The notes under the pieces: model-generated
What the model was told of the DNA's origin: nothing
Seen by the model: only the letters and a program-made list of their open reading frames with translations
Database searches by the model: none
Made by a program: the position numbers and the translations under genes
From: Desulfobulbus sp.
GTDB lineage: Bacteria; Desulfobacterota; Desulfobulbia; Desulfobulbales; Desulfobulbaceae
Direction: 5' to 3'
DNA length: 43,479 nt
NCBI GenBank assembly: GCA_009780825.1
Contig: WQZH01000019.1
Coordinates: forward strand, 1-43,479
Part shown: positions 31,915-39,576 of the stretch, piece by piece
Layout of the letters: each line of letters begins with the position of its first letter
Numbering within the stretch: the first letter of the stretch is position 1

Positions 31915-33099
31915 TCAAGACAGTCGGTGCTTGAAGTCCTCGTAGCCGAATTGACGCACCACCAAGAGATGGTCGTCCTCCGGCCGGTATCGCGCGATGC
32001 AGGGGAGTTGGACGCCGTTGAAGGTGGTGGTCTTGACCATGGTGTAGATGGCCATGTCGGTGAACACCAGCCGGTCGCCGGGCGCCAGGGGATGCGCGAA
32101 GGAATAAACGCCTGCCACGTCGCCAGCCAGGCAGGAAAGACCGCCGATGCGGCAGGTCCAGGCTTTTTCGCCCGGTTCGCCAGAACCGACGATGTGTGGC
32201 CGATAGGGCATTTCCAGCACGTCGGGCATGTGGCCCGGCACCGAAGCGTCGATGATCGCCACCGCCATGTCGGCCTGGACCACGTCCAGCACCGTGGCCA
32301 CCAGGTAACCGGCGTTCAGGGCCACCGCCTCGCCGGGTTCCAGGTACACCTGGGTATGCCAGCGATCCTGGAAACGGTTGACGATGTCGACCAGCAGATC
32401 GAGCCGGTACCCCGGCCGGGTGATATGGTGGCCGCCGCCAAAGTTGACGTAGGCCATCTGCGGGATGATGTCGGCAAAGCCGCGTTCCACCGCGGCCACC
32501 GTGCGCTCCAGGCAGTCGGCGTCCTGTTCACAGAGGTTGTGCCAGTGCAGACCGCTGATGCCGTCCATCAGGTCGGGGCGGAAATCGGCCCGCCGGATGC
32601 CCAGCCGTGAGCCTGGGGCACAGGGATCGTAGATCGGCGTCGCTCCCTCGGAATGCTCGGGATTGATGCGCAGGCCAAAGGCCAATGTCCGCCCGGCGAC
32701 CCGGGCCGTTTCCTCGGCCAATCCGCGAAATCGCTGCCACTGGGCAAAGGAGTTGAACACCAGATGGTCGGAAGTCGCGGCCAGTTCCACAATGTCGCCG
32801 GCCGAATAGGCGGCGGCGAAGCTGTGCACCTCCCGGCCGAATTCCTCCCGCCCCAGACGCGCCTCGTGCGGCGAACTGCAACAGACTCCGTCGAGCGTTT
32901 GCCGCAGGAGCGGAAAGACGCTGAACATGGCGAAGCATTTCAGGGCCAGCAGAATCCGGCAGCCGGTCCGTTCCTTGACCTCGGCCAGGATAGCCAGGTT
33001 GTCGGCCAGCAACCCCTCGTCGACCACAAAGGCCGGGGTGGCAACCCGCGCCGGATCGAACCGGCAGGCGTATCTGCCGTTATAGCGGACTTCGCTCAC
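31915..33099 (-). CDS. nspC: Carboxynorspermidine/carboxyspermidine decarboxylase
   Basis: A 394-aa PLP enzyme of the alanine-racemase-fold decarboxylases. It removes CO2 from carboxy(nor)spermidine, the last step of the aspartate-semialdehyde route to spermidine. The PLP lysine is in RILLALKCFAMFSVFPLL near residue 54. MDGISGLHWHNLCEQDAD near 180, AYVNFGGGHHITRPGY near 213 and YLEPGEAVALNAGY near 250 match the NspC family. Its ATG overlaps the dehydrogenase stop as ATGA, so both steps are co-translated. speA lies 3.3 kb upstream on the same strand. Confidence 0.93.
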   Translation of the reverse strand: MSEVRYNGRYACRFDPARVATPAFVVDEGLLADNLAILAEVKERTGCRILLALKCFAMFSVFPLLRQTLDGVCCSSPHEARLGREEFGREVHSFAAAYSAGDIVELAATSDHLVFNSFAQWQRFRGLAEETARVAGRTLAFGLRINPEHSEGATPIYDPCAPGSRLGIRRADFRPDLMDGISGLHWHNLCEQDADCLERTVAAVERGFADIIPQMAYVNFGGGHHITRPGYRLDLLVDIVNRFQDRWHTQVYLEPGEAVALNAGYLVATVLDVVQADMAVAIIDASVPGHMPDVLEMPYRPHIVGSGEPGEKAWTCRIGGLSCLAGDVAGVYSFAHPLAPGDRLVFTDMAIYTMVKTTTFNGVQLPCIARYRPEDDHLLVVRQFGYEDFKHRLS

Positions 33100-34286
33100 A
33101 GCTCGACCACGGTCCAGGGCAGACCGTAGGTGTTGAGATCGGCCATGAACGGATCAGGATCAAACTCCTCCATGTTCCACACCCCGGCCCGTTTCCACAA
33201 CCCCTGCAGCATCATCTTGGCCCCGATCATCGCCGGCACGCCGGTGGTGTAGCTGATGGCCTGGGAGCCGACTTCACGGTAGGCCTCCTCATGGCTGCAG
33301 ATATTGTAGATGTACATCTGTCTGGCCTTGCCGTTCTTGACGCCCGTCAACACGCAGCCGATGCAGGTGCGCCCCTTGGTCAGCGGCCCCAGCGAGGCCG
33401 GTTCCGGCAGCACCGCCTTCAAGAACTGAATCGGCACGATGTCCGCGCCCTGATAGCGCACCGGGTCGATCCGGGTCATGCCCACGTTTTCCAGCACCCG
33501 CAGGTGGGTGAGATACTGTTCGGAAAAGGTCATCCAGAAACGCGCCCGCTTGAGGCCATTGAGGTTGTGCACCAGGGATTCCAGTTCTTCGTGATACATG
33601 AGATAGCATTTTTTCGGGCCGATGCCCTCGGGGAAGTCGTAGGTCATCGACCAGGAAAGCGGGTCGGTCTCCACCCACTCGCCGTGTTCCCAATAGCGGC
33701 CGCGCTGGGTGATCTCGCGGATGTTGATCTCCGGGTTGAAGTTGGTGGCAAAGGCCTGGCCGTGGTCGCCGGCATTGCAATCGATGATGTCCAGTTGATG
33801 GATTTCGTCGAAGTGATGCTTCTGCGCCCAGGCGCAGTAGACATTGGTGACCCCGGGATCGAAGCCGCTGCCCAGCAGGGCCATGATGTTTGCCTTCTCG
33901 AACCGCTCCCTGTAGGCCCACTGCCATTTGTACTCGAACTTGGCCACGTCCGGCGGTTCGTAGTTGGCGGTGTCGAGGTAGTCGACCCCGGTCGCCAGGC
34001 AGGCGTCCATCAGGGGCAAATCCTGGTACGGCAAGGCGACGTTGAGCACCAGATCAGGTTTGATCCGCCTGATCAGGGCCACGGTCTCGGCCACATTGTC
34101 GGCATCCACCGTTTCCACGGCCACCTGCACGCCGGTGCGCTCCTTGACCGATCGAACGATGGCCTCGCATTTGCTCGCGGTCCGGCTGGCCAGGGTGATG
34201 CGCGAGAAAACCTCGGTGACCTGGGCGCATTTATGGACGACAACGCTGCCGACGCCGCCGGCGCCGATGATCAGGACGTGGGACAT
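33096..34286 (-). CDS. Carboxynorspermidine/carboxyspermidine dehydrogenase (saccharopine dehydrogenase-like)
   Basis: A 396-aa NADPH-dependent reductase that condenses a diamine with aspartate semialdehyde. The N-terminal Rossmann motif is SHVLIIGAGGVGSVVVHKCA; later parts (DYLDTANYEPPDVAKFEYKW, LLGSGFDPGVTNVYCAWAQK) are typical of the Lys9/CANSDH family. The ATG at 34286 is certain because AAGGAGG lies just upstream; a start at 34430 would add an unrelated tail. It couples to nspC by ATGA. Together with speA it gives an alternative spermidine pathway that needs no S-adenosylmethionine decarboxylase. Confidence 0.92.
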   Translation of the reverse strand: MSHVLIIGAGGVGSVVVHKCAQVTEVFSRITLASRTASKCEAIVRSVKERTGVQVAVETVDADNVAETVALIRRIKPDLVLNVALPYQDLPLMDACLATGVDYLDTANYEPPDVAKFEYKWQWAYRERFEKANIMALLGSGFDPGVTNVYCAWAQKHHFDEIHQLDIIDCNAGDHGQAFATNFNPEINIREITQRGRYWEHGEWVETDPLSWSMTYDFPEGIGPKKCYLMYHEELESLVHNLNGLKRARFWMTFSEQYLTHLRVLENVGMTRIDPVRYQGADIVPIQFLKAVLPEPASLGPLTKGRTCIGCVLTGVKNGKARQMYIYNICSHEEAYREVGSQAISYTTGVPAMIGAKMMLQGLWKRAGVWNMEEFDPDPFMADLNTYGLPWTVVEL

Positions 34287-34456
34287 GGGGGCCTCCTTAG
34301 GGGAAATATTCAAACTGGAAGTGCAGTGCAACCGGTTACGGACAAGCGAATGCAGGCGCTGTCCGGGCAAAGGGGAGATTTTTCCATATGGTCGGCGGCA
34401 GACAGGGCAAAAAAATCTGTTCCATGCCAAGCATAATGTTCAAGGCATTTTTGACC

Positions 34457-34482
34457 GTCATCTCGACCGCAGGGAGGGATCT
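34457..34482. repeat. Inverted-repeat arm at the 3' end of the GIY-YIG gene
   Basis: GTCATCTCGACCGCAGGGAG followed by GGATCT; its reverse complement resembles the 32-bp segment at 34780-34811 (both end ..TCGA(A/G)ATGAC). The arm encodes the last residues of the GIY-YIG protein. Confidence 0.6.
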
Positions 34483-34769
34483 TCAAACCATCCTTCGCTC
34501 AAATCCTTCCATTCGGGGTTGGCAGCGGTAACCAGCCGGTTTTTCTTTTCCCGCCGCCATTTCTTCATTTCTTTTTCCCTGGCAAGCGCGGCATGAACAT
34601 CGGATGTTTCTTCGGCATACACCAACTTGTTGACGTTGTATTTCTCGGTGAACCCCGCCACCTGCTTTGTCTTGTGCTCGTAAATCCGACGAACGAGATC
34701 GTTGGTTACGCCGATGTACATGACCTTGTTGTTGTGGTTCGTCAGCAGGTAGACGTAAAAATTGGGCAT
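34458..34769 (-). CDS. Small GIY-YIG nuclease superfamily protein
   Basis: A 103-aa single-domain GIY-YIG protein. The two signature strands are FYVYLLTNHNNKVMYIGVTN (YVY..YIG, residues 4-23). The conserved arginine is in DLVRRIYEHK and the C-terminal glutamate in AAALAREKEMKKWRREKK-like AALAREKEMKKWRREKK near residue 62. Such YhbQ/UvrC-like domains cut DNA, but the cellular role of the stand-alone type is poorly known. The last codons (FEDPSLRSR) lie in the 34457-34482 repeat arm and the other arm ends 11 bases before the ATG, so the gene fills the space between the arms. This suggests a mobile unit. Confidence 0.88.
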   Translation of the reverse strand: MPNFYVYLLTNHNNKVMYIGVTNDLVRRIYEHKTKQVAGFTEKYNVNKLVYAEETSDVHAALAREKEMKKWRREKKNRLVTAANPEWKDLSEGWFEDPSLRSR

Positions 34770-34779
34770 GGCGGACTTG

Positions 34780-34811
34780 AGATTTCTCCTCGCTGTGCTC
34801 GTCGAAATGAC
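34780..34811. repeat. Inverted-repeat arm at the 5' end of the GIY-YIG gene
   Basis: AGATTTCTCCTCGCTGTGCT followed by CGTCGAAATGAC. Counterpart of the arm at 34457-34482 in opposite orientation, so the two form a long imperfect inverted repeat around the gene. Confidence 0.6.
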
Positions 34812-34889
34812 AGAAAAAACTGGTCAATGCTCGGTGAGTAACGCCGTTGCCGCCCTGCCGGGCGGCGGGCTCCACAACCGGAAAGAGGA

Positions 34890-35015
34890 GCGAACTGTTC
34901 GAGCGCAGCGAGTTTTCGCTCCGCCGGTTGCGGAGTTCGTCGACCGAGGTCGTCAGGGCGGCGTGGCTGCCCTTTTTTTGGTCCTTTTTTTGGGCAAACA
35001 AAAAAAGGACGCCCC
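34890..35015. repeat. Dispersed repeat module with a 12-bp perfect hairpin
   Basis: GAGCGCAGCGAG, then GCCCTTTTTTTGG, then a perfect hairpin GTCCTTTTTTTG (34981-34992) and CAAAAAAAGGAC (34999-35010) with a GGCAAA loop. The order matches the 15.48-15.60 kb module. The symmetric T/A arms allow termination in both directions. Confidence 0.55.
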
Positions 35016-35092
35016 TCCGGCAGGAAACCGGGGCTGAAATTTCCGGCAACGGCCAAAAAAACTCTGGAAATTCTTAACTCAGCCAAGCTGGC

Positions 35093-35116
35093 GTTCCCAC
35101 GCTGGGGCGTGGGAAT
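35093..35116. repeat. REP-like palindrome
   Basis: GTTCCCACGC (35093-35102), TGGG, GCGTGGGAAT (35107-35116): 9 of 10 arm positions pair. This GTTCCCACGC..GCGTGGGAAC pattern is a common intergenic palindrome in proteobacteria. Confidence 0.55.
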
Positions 35117-35154
35117 GATCAAAAAGTTTGAATGTTTGATTGAGGTGCTTTTTT

Positions 35155-35715
35155 TCACCAGTTCTTCGCCCATGTTGGCGAAGAATCGCGCGACCAGATG
35201 GCGTTGCCTACCTTCGGTTCGTAATAGGCATATCCGAAATGAACGAATCGTTTATCCTTGGTATGCCAGAATGATACCACCACATTCACAGAGGGTTTCC
35301 CGTCCTCGTAGGGCGCCAGATCTGAGGCATCCCACCCGTGCTCAGTCATCCAGTGCGCCAGGCGAACCGCGGATGACTTCCCCACAGTCCTTACCCCCTC
35401 AAACTTGTTTTCCATTGCTGCCTTGACATCCTTTGCGGGGACCACTATTCGCAGCCAAATGTATCCAGGGTCGAGCGTGAACGATCCCGAGTCCAAGACC
35501 AGCACCTTCCACCCTTCGAGATTGGCTTGTTGCAGAACAAGCGTCATGAACTTGGCGGCTTCCTCAGCTTGTTTTTTTATTCCTTCCCGGTGATCTGCAA
35601 GGTCTTTCTCGTAGTTCTTAGGAAATCCGGTAGCCGGGTCATATTCATCATTGGCGGCAAACACCGGTGCAGAGAACGCCATCATCAATGCCAGAATCAA
35701 AATTTTTTTAAACAT
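35155..35715 (-). CDS. Exported protein of unknown function
   Basis: A 186-aa protein I do not recognise. The ATG at 35715 is chosen because it opens a clear signal peptide (FKKILILALMMAFSAPVFA, then AND) and a GAGG lies just upstream; an earlier start at 35757 would mask it. The mature part has a charged helix (KDLADHREGIKKQAEEAAKF), a strand-rich middle (WKVLVLDSGSFTLDPGYIWL) and an aromatic C-terminus (RFVHFGYAYYEPKVGNAIWS). No cysteines or metal motifs stand out. Probably periplasmic. It lies between repeat-rich DNA and a GNAT gene and may be accessory. Confidence 0.7.
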   Translation of the reverse strand: MFKKILILALMMAFSAPVFAANDEYDPATGFPKNYEKDLADHREGIKKQAEEAAKFMTLVLQQANLEGWKVLVLDSGSFTLDPGYIWLRIVVPAKDVKAAMENKFEGVRTVGKSSAVRLAHWMTEHGWDASDLAPYEDGKPSVNVVVSFWHTKDKRFVHFGYAYYEPKVGNAIWSRDSSPTWAKNW

Positions 35716-35977
35716 TCCTGCCTCTATTGTTTTTTCACCAATCCACCGCTGCGCCAATCAGTGCGCGTTTCACCTCGATGCTGGATGCAAGTAGATGGCG
35801 GTGGTGTTGATGTTGGAATGCCGAGGATGTCCTTGAGTATACTATGTCCTTGGTCGCCCTAGGAACTGCGTAACGAAAAAATTCCCGAAAGAATAGTGTA
35901 CAACATTGCCAAACGTATGCCGTATTTCTGTGATAGCCCAGTATCCGCTTTATGCCGCACCGGCAGCCTTCTCTGCC

Positions 35978-36400
35978 CTACTCGATAAAGCCGCGTTCCC
36001 GCATGACCTCGCTTTTCTTGAACAGGGCCATGCCGGTTTTCATCCCGCAGAATCCATGCCGTTCGTAGAACCCCTCCTTGCCTGGCGAGGCGTACAGGAT
36101 GACATTGCAGCCCTCTACCCGGGCCAGGAGATGTTCCACGATTTTTCTCCCGATCCCCTGCCCCTGGTAGTCGATGGCGACCGCGCAGTCGTAGATGGCC
36201 GCCTGATAGACGCCATCGGCAATCGCCCGACCAAAGCCGACCAACTTGGCCTCATGGTAGACAAACACCGTGGCATAGCTGGCCATAAAGGCTTGCCGAT
36301 GCTGTTCCGGCGCGTAAACGCCCATGCCGACCGACCGCAAGGTCGCGGCCACCTCGCGCCAATCCACGCCGGCACATGTATATCGAATCGTCAGCTCCAT
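35978..36400 (-). CDS. GNAT-family N-acetyltransferase
   Basis: A 140-aa acetyltransferase of the GCN5 fold. The acetyl-CoA pyrophosphate loop is DYQGQGIGRKIVEHLL near residue 77, preceded by strand IYDCAVAI. The last motif NVILYASPGKEGFYERHGF is usual for small GNATs. It begins 16 bases after the speA stop on the same strand and is probably cotranscribed, so agmatine or another polyamine is a reasonable guess for the acceptor, but small GNATs are very diverse. Full length. Confidence 0.88.
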   Translation of the reverse strand: MELTIRYTCAGVDWREVAATLRSVGMGVYAPEQHRQAFMASYATVFVYHEAKLVGFGRAIADGVYQAAIYDCAVAIDYQGQGIGRKIVEHLLARVEGCNVILYASPGKEGFYERHGFCGMKTGMALFKKSEVMRERGFIE

Positions 36401-36416
36401 TGTTCCGCAAAAGGCG

Positions 36417-38330
36417 TCATCGCTCGAAGTACGTATATCCCCTCAACCCCGCCTCGTAGGCCTCGACGATCTCCCGCCGTTCCTGGGCGCTGATCCTGCC
36501 CGTGCGCACCGCCTGTTCGGCGGTCTCGCGGAAGCTGACAAAGAGCCGCTTGGGATCGTACTGCACATAAGAGAGCACCTCGGCCACGGTATCGCCCTCC
36601 TGCTCGCTGACGAACTCGAACTCGCCCTTCTCCTGGATGCGGATGGTGACCACATTGGTGTCGCCCAGCAGATTGTGGAGGTCGCCCAAGGTCTCCTGGT
36701 AAGCGCCGACCAGGAAAACACCGAGGTAGTACTCCTCATAGGGCTTCAGCTCGTGCAAGGGCAGATAGTGCTTGACGCCCCGCTTGTCGATGAACTGATC
36801 GATCTTGCCATCGCAGTCGCAGGTGATGTCCGCCAGGACGCCCTTGCGGGTCGGCTCCTCGTCGAGACGATGGATCGGCATGATCGGGAACAGCTGACTG
36901 ATGGCCCAGGAGTCGGGCAACGATTGGAACACGCTGAAATTGCAGTAATAGAAATCAGACAACACCCGGTCGAGGTCGATGAGTTCGGCGCTGGGGTTTT
37001 TCAGTTCCTGGGCCAGGCGGTTGATCTCGTTGATCGTGGTCCAGAACAACTGCTCGGCCAGCGAGCGCTCGCGCAGGCTGATCTGCCCGGTCTGGAACAG
37101 GCGCCGGGTCTCGTCGCGATAGAAGATGGCGTCGTTCAGGACTTCCTGGATATTGCGGATGGTCAAGCCCTTAAGCGCCTGGTGCATGTATTCGAGCTGC
37201 GGCGGGCAGCCCTCCGGCAGTTTCCCCGGCAGGGGATCGGTGTGAAACCGGGTGACATCGAGAATATTGAACAGCAGAATCGAATAGTAGGCCACCAGGG
37301 CCCGGCCCGATTCGGTGACGATGATCGGATGGGCGATGCCGTCCTCCGCGAGCGAGGTCATCACCGCCTCGATGATGTCGGTGCAGTATTCGCTGAGGGT
37401 GTAGTTGCGGCTGGAGAGGAAGTTGGACTGCGAGCCGTCGTAATCGACCGCCAGGCCGCCGCCGAGATCGAGGTACTCGACTTGGGCCCCTTCCTTGACC
37501 AGGCCGGCGTAGACCCGGCAGGCCTCGTTGACCGCGGTGCGGATCTCGCGGATGTTGGAGATCTGCGAGCCCAGGTGGTAGTGGACCAGCTTGAGGCAGT
37601 CGAGCATGCCGGCGCTGACCAGCAGGTCCACCGCCTGGATGATCTGGCTGGTGTTGAGCCCGAAGATGGAGCGTTCGCCGCCGGATTCCGACCAATGGCC
37701 GCCGGCCTGGGCCGAGAGTTTGATGCGGATGCCGAGGATGGGTTTGGCGTTGAGGGCCTTGGAACGCGCGATGATCAGCGGCAGTTCGTCGGGCATCTCC
37801 ACCACCAGGATGCAGGTAAAGCCGATCTTGGTGGCGTAGAGGCCCAGGTCGATAAACTCCTCGTCCTTGTAGCCGTTACAGATGAGCACGGCTTTCTTGT
37901 CGCGCATCATGCCCATGGCGGCGATCAGCTCGGCCTTGGACCCGGCCTCCAGGCCGTGGTGGTAACGGGAGCCGAACTGGGCGATCTTCTCCACCACCTG
38001 CTGCTGCTGGTTGACCTTGATCGGGTAGGCGCCCATGAAGGTGCCGGTGTACCCCAATTCCTCCATGGCGGAACGGAAGGTTTCGTTGAGGCTGGTGATC
38101 TGAGCGTCAAGGATGTTCTCGATGCGCAAAAGCACCGGCATATCGAAACCGCGCTCGCGGATGCCCTTCGATATCTCGGCGATGCTCACCGCCCGCTCCA
38201 CCGCGCCGGGTTCGGGCATGACCATCATGTCGCCATTCTCGGCCACAAAGAAATAGCCGCCACCCCACTCGCTGACCCCGTACAGATCCGACGATTTGTT
38301 GATATTCCAGCGTTCCATGGTGTAGTTCAC
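36417..38330 (-). CDS. speA: Biosynthetic arginine decarboxylase
   Basis: A 637-aa PLP enzyme converting arginine to agmatine. The PLP-binding lysine is in GAYPIKVNQQQQVVEKIAQF near residue 104; HYHLGSQISNIREI near 255 and YLDLGGGLAVDYDGSQS near 285 are diagnostic, and the active-site cysteine region is in VLADITCDCDGKIDQF near 505. A GTG start at 38330 has GGAGGAG 8 bases upstream; an ATG at 38318 is the alternative. It leads a GNAT gene and is 2.1 kb upstream of the carboxynorspermidine genes on the same strand. No agmatinase or agmatine deiminase is in the window. Confidence 0.95.
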   Translation of the reverse strand: MNYTMERWNINKSSDLYGVSEWGGGYFFVAENGDMMVMPEPGAVERAVSIAEISKGIRERGFDMPVLLRIENILDAQITSLNETFRSAMEELGYTGTFMGAYPIKVNQQQQVVEKIAQFGSRYHHGLEAGSKAELIAAMGMMRDKKAVLICNGYKDEEFIDLGLYATKIGFTCILVVEMPDELPLIIARSKALNAKPILGIRIKLSAQAGGHWSESGGERSIFGLNTSQIIQAVDLLVSAGMLDCLKLVHYHLGSQISNIREIRTAVNEACRVYAGLVKEGAQVEYLDLGGGLAVDYDGSQSNFLSSRNYTLSEYCTDIIEAVMTSLAEDGIAHPIIVTESGRALVAYYSILLFNILDVTRFHTDPLPGKLPEGCPPQLEYMHQALKGLTIRNIQEVLNDAIFYRDETRRLFQTGQISLRERSLAEQLFWTTINEINRLAQELKNPSAELIDLDRVLSDFYYCNFSVFQSLPDSWAISQLFPIMPIHRLDEEPTRKGVLADITCDCDGKIDQFIDKRGVKHYLPLHELKPYEEYYLGVFLVGAYQETLGDLHNLLGDTNVVTIRIQEKGEFEFVSEQEGDTVAEVLSYVQYDPKRLFVSFRETAEQAVRTGRISAQERREIVEAYEAGLRGYTYFER

Positions 38331-38456
38331 CGGCCTTGCTCCTCCACAAACTTCAGATTTTCCTTGTTACTCAGCGACGGGCGATGCGTTGCCGCCAAAA
38401 AGGCGTCCCATCCTACCATATCTCTTCCAGAATACCCAGATCAATACGGTTGCGAC

Positions 38457-39575
38457 TCAGGTCAGCAGCAAAGGCTTCTCTTCCTCGCGGCCCGCCATGG
38501 GCCGGTGCAGAACGATCTTTCTACCGGTGCTCACCGCTTCCTGGTAGGCAGTACGGTCCAGGGCACCGCCTTGGCCCCGCATCCGCCGTAGGCGGGGGAA
38601 CCGGAAGGCAATGAAGGCTTCCAGCCGTTCCTGCTGGCGGAGCGCCGGCAGGCTGCGGCACTGCGGCCCTGCTGGATTGGAGCCTGCGGGTTGACGCCTA
38701 GATGTGGTCAGGATTTCCCGGAATCCGGCCAACAGGCCGAGAAAGTAGCTCTTCCTAGCGATACGTCCATTGCCGCAAAACTCCCTGCGGCGGCGCTCCC
38801 ACAGGGTCTGCAGCCGGTTTTCCAGAAAATGGTAGCAATGTTCGGCCACAGCCACCTCTTCCTCGCGGCCCAGCAGTTCGATGGTCTTGAACGAACAGTC
38901 GGCCTGTGGGTCATAGAGCGAGGCACAGATCACCCGTACGCCGAAGCCGCTCTCCAAGATGGCGCAGATCGCTTTGCGGTACATGGGCAACGTCCGGCCG
39001 CCGGTGTTGACCGTCCGATGAACCAGTTGCTGATCCTCGGCCAAACCGTCGAAATCGAGCCGGTGGCGGACGAGCAGTTGTTCGGCCCGCCGCACGGCCA
39101 AGGCTGCCTCGTGCTCGTTGTCCGAGGCGCCCAAGGCCAGCAGTTTGCGCACCCGGGCGATGATGCGCCGCCCCTGCTCGGTGGGCGCGGAGCCGGGAGT
39201 CATAGCGGCGATGGCAGCGGCCAGATCGCCGCTCGCCCGATGAAAGGACGCCGCAAGTCCGAGCCGCAGGCAGCACTGGCAAAAAAGCTGACCATGACCG
39301 GCATCCTCCCGGCCATGGAGTTCGCTGCACATCTGGTGGGCCATCTCGTGTTTGAGCACCTGGAGAGTGACGTCCCAAGGGTGGCGGCTGATCAGCGCGT
39401 GGCTTAAGGTCAGACGCCGATCCGCAGCCGACCAACTGCCCATCTGTCTCGTGCCGCCGCCGATGGCGAACACGGGAAGCCGCAAAGCAACACCGTACTG
39501 GTAGCAAATGTCGCGGTATTCCCGGGCCAACTGGGTCAGCCAGGCGGCGTGGAGGCGGCTGTCCATGGGTGTCAT
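38457..39575 (-). CDS. SprT-like zinc peptidase domain with DUF2786
   Basis: A 372-aa protein. Residues 10-110 look SprT-like, with the zinc motif LKHEMAHQMCSELHG near residue 77. DUF2786 follows (IIARVRKLLALGASDNEHEA, then ALAVRRAEQLLVRH) near 140-175, and a third domain contains FLENRLQTLWERRRREF. The C-terminal 60 residues are basic. The start is taken as the ATG at 39575 because only one base separates it from the stop of the Ste24-type gene (TGAcATG). The first 28 residues of the longest frame lack similarity. Role unknown; SprT proteases act on DNA-protein crosslinks, so a nucleic-acid link is possible. Confidence 0.78.
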   Translation of the reverse strand: MTPMDSRLHAAWLTQLAREYRDICYQYGVALRLPVFAIGGGTRQMGSWSAADRRLTLSHALISRHPWDVTLQVLKHEMAHQMCSELHGREDAGHGQLFCQCCLRLGLAASFHRASGDLAAAIAAMTPGSAPTEQGRRIIARVRKLLALGASDNEHEAALAVRRAEQLLVRHRLDFDGLAEDQQLVHRTVNTGGRTLPMYRKAICAILESGFGVRVICASLYDPQADCSFKTIELLGREEEVAVAEHCYHFLENRLQTLWERRRREFCGNGRIARKSYFLGLLAGFREILTTSRRQPAGSNPAGPQCRSLPALRQQERLEAFIAFRFPRLRRMRGQGGALDRTAYQEAVSTGRKIVLHRPMAGREEEKPLLLT

Positions 39576-39576
39576 G

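Noticed and set aside
34742..35173. 143-codon minus-strand frame upstream of the GIY-YIG gene
   Set aside because: It runs through three different repeat types and has no family resemblance.
36324..38591. 755-codon open frame on the plus strand opposite speA, and similar long frames opposite cbiA, res and the PLP decarboxylase
   Set aside because: Each lies antisense to a strongly conserved enzyme in GC-rich DNA, where such mirror frames are expected; their translations are low-complexity (Gly/Gln/His/Asp-rich) and match no family.
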